Source of the DNA: an uncultured Burkholderiales bacterium
GTDB lineage: Bacteria > Pseudomonadota > Gammaproteobacteria > Burkholderiales > Burkholderiaceae_D
NCBI GenBank assembly: GCA_903904635.1
Contig: CAIVDH010000208.1
Location: forward strand, 1 to 8,009
Direction: 5' to 3'
DNA: 8,009 bases
Part shown: positions 1 through 7,393 of the stretch, one piece after another
Layout: every line of letters starts with the position of its first letter
Position numbering within the stretch: the first letter of the stretch is position 1
Translations under genes and position numbers: made by a program
Notes under the pieces: generated by a model
Database searches by the model: none
What the model was told of the DNA's origin: nothing
The model's input: only the letters and a program-made list of their open reading frames with translations

Positions 1-2067
1 CTGCATGTATTGCAAACACCGCAATGCACGATCGATGAATTAATAGAAATTATTCCTGCACCTGATTTCCCGACCGCAGGCATTATTTACGGTGTCTCAG
101 GTGTGCGTGATGGTTATCGCACAGGTCGTGGCAGACTAATCATGCGCGGCAAGACGCACTTTGAAGAATTCGGTCGAGAAAATCGTACGGCCATCATCGT
201 TGACGAGCTGCCGTATCAGGTTAATAAAAAATCCATGCTTGAGCGCATAGCCGAGCTGGTGCGCGACAAAAAACTCGACGGCATTTCAGATATCCGTGAC
301 GAGTCTGATAAATCCGGCATGCGTGTGGTGATTGAATTGAAGCGCGGCGAAGTGCCCGAGGTTGTTCTAAACAATCTCTACAAGCAGACCCAGCTGCAAG
401 ATACATTCGGCATGAACATGGTAGCGTTGGTTGATGGTCAGCCTAAGCTGCTCAACCTCAAGCAAATGCTGGAATGCTTTCTGTCGCACCGCCGCGAAGT
501 GGTTACGCGCCGTACCGTATTTGAATTGCGCAAAGCGCGTGAGCGCGGTCATGTACTCGAAGGTCTGGCAGTGGCCCTGGCCAATATCGATGAATTCATT
601 GCGATCATCAAGGCCGCACCTACGCCGCCGATTGCAAAAGCGGAATTGATGGCGCGTCCATGGGATTCTTCCATGGTGCGTGAAATGCTGGCGCGCACCG
701 GCGCTGAAAATGCAGGTGGCATCGAAGCATTCCGTCCTGCCAATCTGCCGCGTCATTACGGTATGCAGGGTGATGGCCTCTACAAGTTGTCCGATGATCA
801 GGCGCAGGAAATTTTGCAGATGCGCTTGCAACGTCTGACCGGACTTGAGCAAGACAAAATCGTTAATGAATACCGCGAAGTTATGGGAGAAATCGCTGAT
901 CTGCTCGATATTCTCGGTCGTCCGGATCGCGTCACTACCATCATCAGTGATGAACTGATTGCAGCAAAAAATGAATATGGCGCTGGTAACAAAGATGTTC
1001 GCCGCTCGCACATAGAATTAAATGCGACTGATCTTGGTACAGAAGATTTGATCACGCCGCTAGACATGGTGGTGACCTTATCGCATTCCGGCTATATGAA
1101 ATCACAGCCGGTATCAGAATATCGCGCTCAAAAACGCGGTGGACGTGGCAAGCAGGCGATGGCCACCAAAGAAGATGACTGGATCGATCAGTTATTTATC
1201 GCCAATACGCACGATTACATACTCTGCTTCTCCAATCGTGGCCGCATGTACTGGCTAAAAGTGTGGGAAGTACCGCAGGGTTCGCGCAATTCACGCGGCC
1301 GGCCTATCGTCAATATGTTCCCATTGCAGGAAGGTGAAAAAATCACCGTAGTATTGCCACTGTTTGGCGAAAATACCGCCTTCCCGGAAGATCGTTATGT
1401 GTTTATGTCGACCAGCCTGGGCACTGTGAAAAAAACACCGTTATCTGACTTCAGCAATCCACGTAAAGCCGGCATTATTGCGGTTGATCTTGATGAAAGC
1501 GATTTCCTGATTGGCGCGGCACTCACGGACGGCAAGCATGATGTGATGTTGTTCTCAGATTCAGGCAAAGCGGTGCGCTTCGATGAAAATGATGTGCGTC
1601 CTATGGGCCGTACAGCGCGTGGCGTACGCGGTATGAATCTTGAAGCAGGTCAGCAAGTGATTGCCTTGCTGGTAGCTGAAAACGAACAGCAATCAGTACT
1701 CACTGCTACTGAAAACGGCTTTGGTAAACGTACACCAATTACTGAATACACCCGACATGGCCGCGGCACCAAGGGCATGATTGCGATTCAGACCAGTGAG
1801 CGTAATGGCAAAGTTGTTGGTGCAACGCTGGTTGAGCCGTCTGATGAAATCATGCTCATCACCACTGGTGGTGTATTGATACGTACCCGGGTTTCGGAAA
1901 TTCGCGAAATGGGTCGTGCAACACAGGGCGTGACACTAATTGCGGTGGAAGACGGCGGCAAACTTTCAGGCTTGCAGCGTATTTTAGAAGCTGATGCAGA
2001 GCCGGATGCGGAGTCTGATGTAGAGTCTGACGCAGAAGATGACAATGCAGCGCCAAATGAAGAGTAA
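1..2067 (+). CDS. gyrA: DNA gyrase subunit A, C-terminal two thirds (5' end outside the window)
   Basis: GyrA is the DNA-breaking and DNA-wrapping subunit of gyrase (A2B2), which adds negative supercoils using ATP hydrolysed by GyrB. The frame is open from base 1 and the first visible residues (LHVLQTPQCTIDELIEIIP) already lie inside the family, so this is a window-edge truncation. The TTG at position 10 is an internal Leu codon. The quinolone-resistance region and catalytic Tyr lie upstream and cannot be assessed. Visible parts are the end of the breakage-reunion core (DFPTAGIIYG, YRTGRGR, ELPYQVNK, RDESDKSGMR), the coiled-coil/gate region (HRREVVTRRTVFELRKARERGH), and then the beta-pinwheel from about 1066. 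The GyrA box QKRGGRG (1129-1149) is intact, which supports true gyrase wrapping activity rather than ParC. Six blade-like repeats can be read, for example VVTLSHSG, ILCFSNRG, YVFMSTSLG, VMLFSDSG, VLTATENG and IMLITTGG. The protein ends in an acidic tail. The stop codon is TAA. Confidence 0.97.
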   Translation: MHVLQTPQCTIDELIEIIPAPDFPTAGIIYGVSGVRDGYRTGRGRLIMRGKTHFEEFGRENRTAIIVDELPYQVNKKSMLERIAELVRDKKLDGISDIRDESDKSGMRVVIELKRGEVPEVVLNNLYKQTQLQDTFGMNMVALVDGQPKLLNLKQMLECFLSHRREVVTRRTVFELRKARERGHVLEGLAVALANIDEFIAIIKAAPTPPIAKAELMARPWDSSMVREMLARTGAENAGGIEAFRPANLPRHYGMQGDGLYKLSDDQAQEILQMRLQRLTGLEQDKIVNEYREVMGEIADLLDILGRPDRVTTIISDELIAAKNEYGAGNKDVRRSHIELNATDLGTEDLITPLDMVVTLSHSGYMKSQPVSEYRAQKRGGRGKQAMATKEDDWIDQLFIANTHDYILCFSNRGRMYWLKVWEVPQGSRNSRGRPIVNMFPLQEGEKITVVLPLFGENTAFPEDRYVFMSTSLGTVKKTPLSDFSNPRKAGIIAVDLDESDFLIGAALTDGKHDVMLFSDSGKAVRFDENDVRPMGRTARGVRGMNLEAGQQVIALLVAENEQQSVLTATENGFGKRTPITEYTRHGRGTKGMIAIQTSERNGKVVGATLVEPSDEIMLITTGGVLIRTRVSEIREMGRATQGVTLIAVEDGGKLSGLQRILEADAEPDAESDVESDAEDDNAAPNEE
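1993..2040 (+). repeat. Four degenerate 12-bp tandem units coding the acidic GyrA tail
   Basis: Four consecutive four-codon units at 1993-2004, 2005-2016, 2017-2028 and 2029-2040 encode DAEP, DAES, DVES and DAED. Each follows the pattern Asp-Ala/Val-Glu-X, and the units differ from each other mainly at third codon positions. They form most of the negatively charged C-terminal tail of GyrA. Small in-frame duplications probably built the tail. In E. coli the acidic GyrA tail modulates DNA wrapping; the same role here is inferred. Confidence 0.7.
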
Positions 2068-2087
2068 GCCTATTTTTTGCTGCTGAG

Positions 2088-2117
2088 TTGAGCGACGTTG
2101 ATAACCATAACCATAAA
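2088..2117 (+). promoter_or_regulatory. Possible sigma-70-type promoter ahead of pheA
   Basis: TTGAGC (2088-2093, four of six matches to TTGACA) and CATAAA (2112-2117, four of six to TATAAT) are separated by 18 nt in the AT-rich gap between gyrA and pheA. Transcription would start near 2124, leaving a leader of roughly 14 nt. The gap also holds a short tandem ATAACC motif (2101-2116). No hairpin plus T-run terminator follows gyrA, so read-through from gyrA is equally possible. Hexamers this weak occur by chance in AT-rich DNA, so this is tentative. Confidence 0.25.
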
Positions 2118-2137
2118 AAAATTGATCTAAAAACGCT

Positions 2138-3211
2138 ATGAGTGACGACAAACTCCAGCCCTTGCGTGAGCAAATTGATGCAATCGACGCGCAGTTGCTT
2201 GCATTGCTTAACCAGCGTGCACGCGTGGCGCAAGAGGTCGGTCACGTCAAAGCTGTAACCAATGCACCTGTGTTTCGTCCTGAGCGTGAAGCGCAGGTGC
2301 TGGGTCGCATCGCAGCCAATAACAATGGCCCGTTGCCGTCCTCAGATCTGCAGGTTATTTTTCGAGAAGTGATGTCAGCCTGTCGCGCGCTGGAAAAGCG
2401 GGTGTCGGTTGCTTTTCTTGGTCCAGTGGGCACTTACAGTGAGCAAGCAGTCTGGCAGCAGTTTGGTCAGGCTGTGGTCGGTTTGCCTTGTGTGTCGATA
2501 GATGAAGTGTTTCGTTCGGTAGAGGCAGGGACTGCAGATTTTGGTGTGGTGCCAGTTGAAAACTCAACTGAGGGCACGATCAACCGCACATTGGACTTGC
2601 TGTTGCAGACCACGCTGTCCATCAGTGGTGAAGTCGCACTGCAGGTGCATCACAGTCTGATGACCAAGACCGGCAGCATGGAAGGTGTCACACGTATTTG
2701 TGCGCACTCACAGGCGCTGGCGCAGTGTCAGGGCTGGCTAAATGATCATTACCCCGATATCGAACGTCAGGCGCTCGCCTCAAACGGCGAAGCTGCGCGT
2801 CTTGCCAGCGTCGATGCGAGTGTGGCCGCAATAGCCGGCGAGATGGCCTCCAAGCTATATGGCTTGCCACTAGTGCAAGCACACATACAAGATGATCCGC
2901 ATAATCGCACCCGCTTTGTAGTCATAGGGTGTTTGAAGCCTGCTGCATCTGGCCGCGATCAGACTTCGCTGGTGCTCTCTGTGCCAAATAAGCCGGGTGC
3001 AGTGTATGAACTGCTCGCACCACTGGCCAAATATGGCGTGTCCATGACACGTTTCGAGTCGCGTCCTGCGCGCACTGGCAACTGGGATTATTATTTCTAT
3101 GTCGATATCGAAGGTCATGCGCAGGATGCCAAAGTGGCGCAGGCGCTGACTGAATTGGAACAGCAAGCGGCTTTTTTTAAAGTGCTGGGCTCTTATCCAT
3201 TCGCGATCTGA
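2138..3211 (+). CDS. pheA: Bifunctional chorismate mutase / prephenate dehydratase (P-protein)
   Basis: This cytosolic enzyme converts chorismate to prephenate and then to phenylpyruvate, the branch to phenylalanine. Its 357 residues show the usual three parts. An AroQ chorismate mutase spans about 1-88, with R10, R27, K38, R50 and E51 matching E. coli R11, R28, K39, R51 and E52. A prephenate dehydratase spans about 89-268, starting at VAFLGPVGTYSEQA, with PVENSTEGTINR at 139-150 and the catalytic TRF motif at 258-260. An ACT regulatory domain spans about 275-357, with PGAVYELL and the ESRP motif at 307-310, where phenylalanine binds in the family. Feedback inhibition by phenylalanine is therefore expected. 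The ATG start gives the normal family N-terminus (LREQIDAIDAQLLALLNQRA), but no Shine-Dalgarno sequence precedes it; the upstream 20 nt are A-rich. It directly follows gyrA, without the usual serC between them. Confidence 0.97.
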   Translation: MSDDKLQPLREQIDAIDAQLLALLNQRARVAQEVGHVKAVTNAPVFRPEREAQVLGRIAANNNGPLPSSDLQVIFREVMSACRALEKRVSVAFLGPVGTYSEQAVWQQFGQAVVGLPCVSIDEVFRSVEAGTADFGVVPVENSTEGTINRTLDLLLQTTLSISGEVALQVHHSLMTKTGSMEGVTRICAHSQALAQCQGWLNDHYPDIERQALASNGEAARLASVDASVAAIAGEMASKLYGLPLVQAHIQDDPHNRTRFVVIGCLKPAASGRDQTSLVLSVPNKPGAVYELLAPLAKYGVSMTRFESRPARTGNWDYYFYVDIEGHAQDAKVAQALTELEQQAAFFKVLGSYPFAI

Positions 3212-3242
3212 TTTTTTCTGATTTTCTTTTTTCAAAAATACT

Positions 3243-4349
3243 ATGGCTATCCAATTCGGTCCAGATTACGTACGCGCAATTGCGCCTTATCAGGGCGGCA
3301 AACCGATTGCCGAAGTTGCACGTGAATTCGGGCTTGATGAAGCGCAGATCGTAAAACTGGCTTCGAATGAAAATCCATTGGGCATGCCTGAGTCATCCAG
3401 GCAGGCGATGCTGGCGGCAATGGCCGATATTGCCCGCTATCCGGATTCAAACGGCTTTGAATTGAAAGCTGCGATCAGTAAAAAATTTAGCGTGCCTGCA
3501 GACTGGATCACTCTGGGCAACGGCAGTAACGACATACTTGAGCTTGCCGCGCATGCGCTGGTGCAGCCGGGTCAGTCGGTGGTTTATTCGCAATATTCTT
3601 TTGCGGTGTATCCACTGGCGACACAAGCGGTGGGTGGCCGGGCGATCGTGGTACCGGCGAATAATTTCGGTCATGATCTGACTGCCATGGCAGCAGCTAT
3701 AACAGACGATACGCGCTTAGTTTTTATCGCCAATCCGAATAATCCGACGGGCACTTTTATTGATGGCGCTGCCATAGCGGCATTTCTGAAAATGGTGCCG
3801 CCACAAGTAGTGGTGGTGTTGGATGAGGCCTATACCGAATATTTATCAGCACAGCAGCGCTATGATGCGCTAGCCTGGGTAAAACAATATCCAAATTTGC
3901 TGGTCTCGCGCACATTGTCCAAAGCGTATGGCTTAGCAGGATTGCGAGTGGGTTTTGGTATTGCTCAGCCGGGCCTGACTGATTTACTCAATCGCATACG
4001 TCAGCCATTCAATGTGAATTCCCATGCGCAGGCAGCAGCAGTTGCCGCGCTTGCTGATGATGTGTTTTTGACCAGGAGTGCAGAGCTCAATACTGAAGGC
4101 TACAAGCAGATGGTTGCCGCATTTGAGAGCATGAACATTGAGTATGTTCCATCCTCCGGCAATTTTGTCTTGATCCGTGTTGGTCAGGATGATGCTGCGG
4201 GTGGGCGCGTCAATCTGGCTTTGCTTAAACAGGGTGTGATTGTGAGGCCTGTTGCTAACTATGGTTTGCCGCAATGGTTGCGTATCTCTATCGGTCTGCA
4301 AGAAGAAAATGCCGCATTCATTCATGCATTAAAAATGGCACTGGCCTGA
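3243..4349 (+). CDS. hisC: Histidinol-phosphate / aromatic aminotransferase (PLP-dependent, fold type I)
   Basis: HisC transfers an amino group between glutamate and imidazole-acetol phosphate in histidine synthesis; related enzymes also transaminate phenylpyruvate and 4-hydroxyphenylpyruvate. The 368-residue length is normal. Visible signatures are LASNENPLG (39-47), GNGSNDIL (92-99), NPNNPTGT (164-171), the PLP-contacting DEAY (194-197), the Schiff-base lysine K227 in SRTLSKAYGLAGLRVGF, and two C-terminal arginines, R335 (VRP) and R347 (LRISIG), the latter in the position that binds the substrate carboxylate. All key residues are present. Its place between pheA and tyrA suggests a role in the last step of Phe/Tyr synthesis, as for the HisC-type enzyme of the aromatic supraoperon. 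Whether it is also the only histidine enzyme depends on a second hisC elsewhere. The 31-nt gap from pheA is T-rich with no Shine-Dalgarno sequence. The TGA stop overlaps an out-of-frame ATG. Confidence 0.94.
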   Translation: MAIQFGPDYVRAIAPYQGGKPIAEVAREFGLDEAQIVKLASNENPLGMPESSRQAMLAAMADIARYPDSNGFELKAAISKKFSVPADWITLGNGSNDILELAAHALVQPGQSVVYSQYSFAVYPLATQAVGGRAIVVPANNFGHDLTAMAAAITDDTRLVFIANPNNPTGTFIDGAAIAAFLKMVPPQVVVVLDEAYTEYLSAQQRYDALAWVKQYPNLLVSRTLSKAYGLAGLRVGFGIAQPGLTDLLNRIRQPFNVNSHAQAAAVAALADDVFLTRSAELNTEGYKQMVAAFESMNIEYVPSSGNFVLIRVGQDDAAGGRVNLALLKQGVIVRPVANYGLPQWLRISIGLQEENAAFIHALKMALA

Positions 4350-4372
4350 TGGCCGGATACATCCTGTGCTGA
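4349..4372 (+). other. Seven-codon minicistron bridging hisC and tyrA (speculative)
   Basis: The hisC stop forms TGATG, so an ATG at 4349-4351 overlaps the stop by one base. It opens a reading frame for MAGYILC ending in TGA at 4370-4372, which overlaps the first codons of tyrA (GTG at 4366). Such an arrangement could let ribosomes that finish hisC re-initiate, end at the tyrA start and pass to it. It could equally be chance. No peptide function is proposed. Confidence 0.25.
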
Positions 4373-5283
4373 AAAAAATCACGATCTTCGGCGTAGGCTT
4401 AATTGGTGGCTCATTTGCACTGGCACTAAAAAAAGCTGGCGCAGTGGAGACGGTAATTGGCGTTGGTCGACGCATAGCAACATTAGAACGCGCACTTGCA
4501 TTGGGCATCATCGATAGCTTCAGTACCTCGACAGCAGAAGCCGTCAAGGGTGCTGATCTGATACTGATTGCCACACCGGTTGCGCAGACCGCTGCAATAC
4601 TCGCTGCAATCAAACCGCATCTTGAATCTGGCACGGTGGTGACGGATGCAGGCAGCACCAAATCTGATGTTGTTGCCGCTGCACGTGCTGCATTAGGTGA
4701 AAAAATTCATCAGTTTGTGCCGGCCCATCCGATTGCAGGACGTGAGCAAAACGGACCGGATGCCGCACTCGCTGATTTGTATGTCGCTAAAAAAGTGGTG
4801 ATCACACCGCTGCCTGAAAATAATCAGCAAGTAGTGGAAACCGTTGCTGCTGCATGGCGAGAATGCGGCGCCATCATTCATCAACTCGATCCCGGCCAAC
4901 ATGATGCGGTTTTTGCAGCAGTGAGCCATCTGCCGCATTTACTCGCGTATGCGCTGGTCAATGATATAGCCAGCAAACCACACGCTGCGCTGCTGTTTCA
5001 ATTTGCCGCCAGTGGCTTTCGCGACTTTACGCGCATAGCCGGGTCTTCGCCGGAAATGTGGCGCGACATTACCCTGGCAAACAAGCAGGCCTTACTTGGC
5101 GAGCTCGATTCTTACACGACTCAGTTAGCGCAATTGCGTGCGTTGTTAGTCAGTGATGACGGCGCGGCGATTGAGGCGATATATGCGCGCGCGCAGCAGG
5201 CACGAGAAAACTGGATTAATACAATTGAATCTGGCAATCAGGGTTCAGATAAACAAAAATCGATAGAGCAGGGTGGAGAGTAA
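4366..5283 (+). CDS. tyrA: Prephenate (or arogenate) dehydrogenase
   Basis: TyrA oxidatively decarboxylates prephenate to 4-hydroxyphenylpyruvate using NAD(P)+, the branch to tyrosine. The 305-residue protein opens with a Rossmann motif GVGLIGGS (9-16), followed by ATPV (69-72), DAGSTKS (94-100) and the catalytic AHPIAGRE block (120-127, His121), then an all-helical dimerisation region with [13 protein letters not shown]. No ACT domain is visible. The end of beta-strand 2 reads GVGRR (32-36), with arginines where NAD-specific enzymes have Asp, so NADP use is possible. The GTG start is chosen because no ATG/GTG/TTG lies in frame upstream before the TAA at 4330 and [15 protein letters not shown] fits the family. 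Only a weak GGA (4355-4357) could act as ribosome site. The last 16 or so residues are polar and low in complexity. The stop overlaps the aroA ATG by one base. Confidence 0.94.
   Translation: MLKKITIFGVGLIGGSFALALKKAGAVETVIGVGRRIATLERALALGIIDSFSTSTAEAVKGADLILIATPVAQTAAILAAIKPHLESGTVVTDAGSTKSDVVAAARAALGEKIHQFVPAHPIAGREQNGPDAALADLYVAKKVVITPLPENNQQVVETVAAAWRECGAIIHQLDPGQHDAVFAAVSHLPHLLAYALVNDIASKPHAALLFQFAASGFRDFTRIAGSSPEMWRDITLANKQALLGELDSYTTQLAQLRALLVSDDGAAIEAIYARAQQARENWINTIESGNQGSDKQKSIEQGGE
5271..5280 (+). promoter_or_regulatory. Ribosome binding site of aroA
   Basis: The purine-rich GGGTGGAGAG, with its core GGAG at 5275-5278, ends a few bases before the aroA ATG at 5283. It lies within the last codons of tyrA, whose TAA shares a base with the ATG (TAATG). 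It is the only good Shine-Dalgarno match ahead of any gene start in the window and fixes the aroA start. Translational coupling with tyrA is expected. Confidence 0.75.
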
Positions 5284-6602
5284 TGAAGCATTATCCGCAT
5301 CACCTAGACCTCAAACCTGCCGCTGTCGCGCGTGGCGTGATTCGTTTGCCGGGATCGAAAAGTATTTCGAATCGTATTCTTTTGTTGTCTGCATTGGCTC
5401 GTGGCCAGACCGAGATCAAAGAGCTGCTAGCATCTGACGATACCCATGTGATGTTAATGGCTTTGCAAAAGCTGGGTGTACATTGGCAGCAGCATGGTCA
5501 ATCACAAGACTTCATGGTTGAAGGTGCCGGCGGTACTTTTCCAAATCATGCAGCCGATCTTTTCATGGGCAATGCAGGTACGGCGATACGGCCACTGACT
5601 GCGGCATTGGCCGCTATTGGTGGCGATTACACTGTGCATGGTGTGGCTCGCATGCATGAACGCCCTATTGGTGATTTAGTGGATGCGTTAAATGCGGTTG
5701 GTGCCAACATCACCTACACCGGTAACGCCGGCTATCCGCCATTGCACATACAACGCGGGCGCGTGCATCCACAACAGATGCAAGTGCGTGGCAATGTCTC
5801 TAGCCAGTTTCTTACGGCCTTGTTAATGGCCGCGCCTTTAATGGCGCGCGAACATGCGTTAACGATTGATGTTGTCGGCGAGCTGATCTCCAAACCATAT
5901 ATAGAAATTACGCTCAATCTGATGCAGCGTTACGGTGTCTTCGTTGAGCGCAATGGTTGGTCATCATTCACCATTTCGCCTGGCCAGCATTACATCAGTC
6001 CGGGCAGCATCCATGTGGAAGGTGATGCCTCATCGGCTTCTTATTTTCTTGCCGCTGGTGCGATTGCGGGCGGGCCCGTCAGAGTAGAAGGTGTCGGGCA
6101 ATCGAGCATACAAGGCGATGTGCGATTTGTTGAAGCTTTGCAGCAGATGGGCGCGCAAATCACTATGGGTGAAAACTGGATAGAGTCGCGGTCTAGTGGC
6201 GTTTTGAAAGCCATCGATGCTGACTTCAATCATATTCCTGATGCAGCCATGACGATAGCTGTTGCAGCACTGTATGCCGATGGCACATCACTGTTGCGTA
6301 ATATAGGCAGCTGGCGTGTCAAGGAAACCGACCGCTTGTCTGCCATGGCAATTGAGTTGCGCAAATTAGGCGCGTTGGTGGAAGAGGGTGCAGATTATCT
6401 GCGCGTAACACCGCCCGTTTGTCTGGAGCGTGCTGCCATCGATACCTATGATGATCACCGCATGGCCATGTGTTTTTCTCTGGCTTCGTTAAATGGCGCT
6501 GCAATACAAGGAACACAGGTGCGCATCAATGATCCAAAATGCGTGGCAAAAACATTCCCGGATTACTTTGAAGCTTTTGCAAGTATTGCCCATGCTGACT
6601 GA
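5283..6602 (+). CDS. aroA: 3-phosphoshikimate 1-carboxyvinyltransferase (EPSP synthase)
   Basis: AroA joins phosphoenolpyruvate to shikimate-3-phosphate to give EPSP, the sixth step of the shikimate pathway. The 439 residues form the usual two-lobed inside-out alpha/beta enzyme. Visible signatures are [10 protein letters not shown] (22-31, with K26, S27 and R31 at the substrate site), [13 protein letters not shown] (93-105), RPIGDL (127-132), [24 protein letters not shown] with catalytic Asp320, RVKETDRL with Glu348, DDHRMAM (390-396) and KTFPDYFE starting at Lys423. These equal E. coli D313, E341, H385/R386 and K411. The Gly and Pro of NAGTAIRP (G99, P104) match the wild-type residues of glyphosate-sensitive class I enzymes, so natural tolerance is not predicted. 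It starts one base inside the tyrA stop; in pseudomonads these two proteins are fused. An 18-nt gap separates it from cmk. Confidence 0.97.
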   Translation: MKHYPHHLDLKPAAVARGVIRLPGSKSISNRILLLSALARGQTEIKELLASDDTHVMLMALQKLGVHWQQHGQSQDFMVEGAGGTFPNHAADLFMGNAGTAIRPLTAALAAIGGDYTVHGVARMHERPIGDLVDALNAVGANITYTGNAGYPPLHIQRGRVHPQQMQVRGNVSSQFLTALLMAAPLMAREHALTIDVVGELISKPYIEITLNLMQRYGVFVERNGWSSFTISPGQHYISPGSIHVEGDASSASYFLAAGAIAGGPVRVEGVGQSSIQGDVRFVEALQQMGAQITMGENWIESRSSGVLKAIDADFNHIPDAAMTIAVAALYADGTSLLRNIGSWRVKETDRLSAMAIELRKLGALVEEGADYLRVTPPVCLERAAIDTYDDHRMAMCFSLASLNGAAIQGTQVRINDPKCVAKTFPDYFEAFASIAHAD

Positions 6603-6620
6603 ATCACGAGCCTATACTTT

Positions 6621-7298
6621 ATGACTACGCATCACTCGCCTGTCGTCATCACCATTGATGGCCCCACTGCATCCGGCAAAGGCACCGTTGCAAGTCGTGT
6701 GGCGGATGCGTTGGGCTTTGCGTTGCTTGATTCAGGTGCCCTCTATCGACTTACCGCAATTTCAGCCATCAATGCGGGCATAGCATTGACGGATGAGCCG
6801 GCATTGGCGCATTTGGCGGGTAGTCTGGAAGTGAATTTCACAGCCGACAAAATTCTCTTGTCCGGCAAGGATGTAACGGACACCATTCGTGCTGAAGAAG
6901 TTGGTGTGGCGGCTTCCAAAATCGCCGTCTTGCCTGCTGTCAGAGCAGCATTAGTAGACTTGCAGCATCGGTTCTTGCGTGCACCAGGCTTGGTGGCTGA
7001 TGGTCGTGATATGGGCACCGTCATCTTTCCTGATGCATTGCTTAAAGTCTTTCTGACTGCCAGCGTGGAAGCGCGCGCTGAAAGACGATATAAGCAATTG
7101 ATTGGCAAGGGTTTTCCTGCTAATATGGGCGCCCTTTTGCAGGATTTGAGTGAACGTGATGCACGCGATACACAGCGAGCCCTCGCCCCACTAAAACCAG
7201 CGGAAGGTGCACATATGCTGGAGACCTCGTCGATGACGATAGAAGCAGCGGTTGCGCAAGTACTGGCCTGGTATCGTGAGGCCGTGCAAATTAAGTAG
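6621..7298 (+). CDS. cmk: Cytidylate kinase (CMP/dCMP kinase)
   Basis: Cmk phosphorylates CMP and dCMP to the diphosphates with ATP, recycling cytidine nucleotides from RNA turnover and lipid synthesis. The 225 residues match the normal bacterial length. Visible features are the P-loop GPTASGKGT (14-22), the DSGALYR motif (37-43), the [12 protein letters not shown] block (128-139) of the CMP-binding site, the LID-like arginine-rich stretch [18 protein letters not shown] (177-194), and the final helix ending WYREAV. All expected catalytic residues appear intact. It follows aroA after 18 nt and carries only a poor GAG ribosome-site match upstream. Linkage cmk-rpsA is highly conserved in proteobacteria. 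In E. coli rpsA promoters lie within and just after cmk; I cannot identify a convincing one inside this copy. Confidence 0.96.
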   Translation: MTTHHSPVVITIDGPTASGKGTVASRVADALGFALLDSGALYRLTAISAINAGIALTDEPALAHLAGSLEVNFTADKILLSGKDVTDTIRAEEVGVAASKIAVLPAVRAALVDLQHRFLRAPGLVADGRDMGTVIFPDALLKVFLTASVEARAERRYKQLIGKGFPANMGALLQDLSERDARDTQRALAPLKPAEGAHMLETSSMTIEAAVAQVLAWYREAVQIK

Positions 7299-7301
7299 TT
7301 A

Positions 7302-7324
7302 ATTTAGCGGTTAATTGGCTAAAT
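7302..7324 (+). repeat. Inverted repeat just after cmk
   Basis: ATTTAGC (7302-7308) and its exact reverse complement GCTAAAT (7318-7324) flank a 9-nt spacer containing TTAATT. The stem is AT-rich and no T-run follows on the + strand, so it is a poor intrinsic terminator. It could be a protein-binding site or an RNA stem bounding cmk. Confidence 0.4.
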
Positions 7325-7330
7325 GATAAT
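7303..7330 (+). promoter_or_regulatory. Weak candidate promoter for rpsA
   Basis: GATAAT (7325-7330) matches five of six bases of the -10 consensus. The best upstream hexamer at 16-nt spacing is TTTAGC (7303-7308), which matches only three of six bases of TTGACA. It lies in the AT-rich part of the leader and overlaps the inverted repeat. Initiation here would give a leader of roughly 130 nt containing all the hairpins near rpsA. Evidence is limited to the -10 match. Confidence 0.25.
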
Positions 7331-7393
7331 GAGTAAGTGGTACTAAGTATCAAGTTTTAAGTTTCAAGCAGTAAAGGTGCCCTGTAAGGCGCA

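Noticed and set aside
10..12. TTG at position 10 as the start of gyrA
   Set aside because: The frame is open to base 1 and the residues before it (LHV) continue the GyrA family sequence, so it is an internal Leu codon.
367..1011. Long open frame on the minus strand opposite gyrA
   Set aside because: It lies wholly opposite well-conserved gyrA coding sequence, encodes no recognisable family and has no supporting start context. The same applies to the minus-strand frames at 2870-3235, 4329-4661, 6743-7108 and 7598-7996.
2068..2137. Phe-rich leader peptide and attenuator ahead of pheA
   Set aside because: The gap has no ATG-started peptide with Phe codons and no terminator/antiterminator hairpin pair, unlike the E. 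coli pheA leader.
2138..2403. Chorismate mutase domain missing a catalytic Asp (E. coli D48 position is Arg47)
   Set aside because: An RPERE pattern at this place is common in P-proteins of other proteobacteria, and the essential Arg, Lys and Glu residues are present, so activity is expected.
3198..3236. T-rich stretch after pheA as an intrinsic terminator
   Set aside because: The T-runs are not preceded by a GC-rich hairpin, and hisC follows after 31 nt in the same direction. It reads better as an unstructured leader of hisC.
7299..7330. Inverted repeat after cmk as a rho-independent terminator
   Set aside because: The stem is AT-rich with a 9-nt loop and no T-run follows, and cmk-rpsA is usually co-transcribed at least in part.
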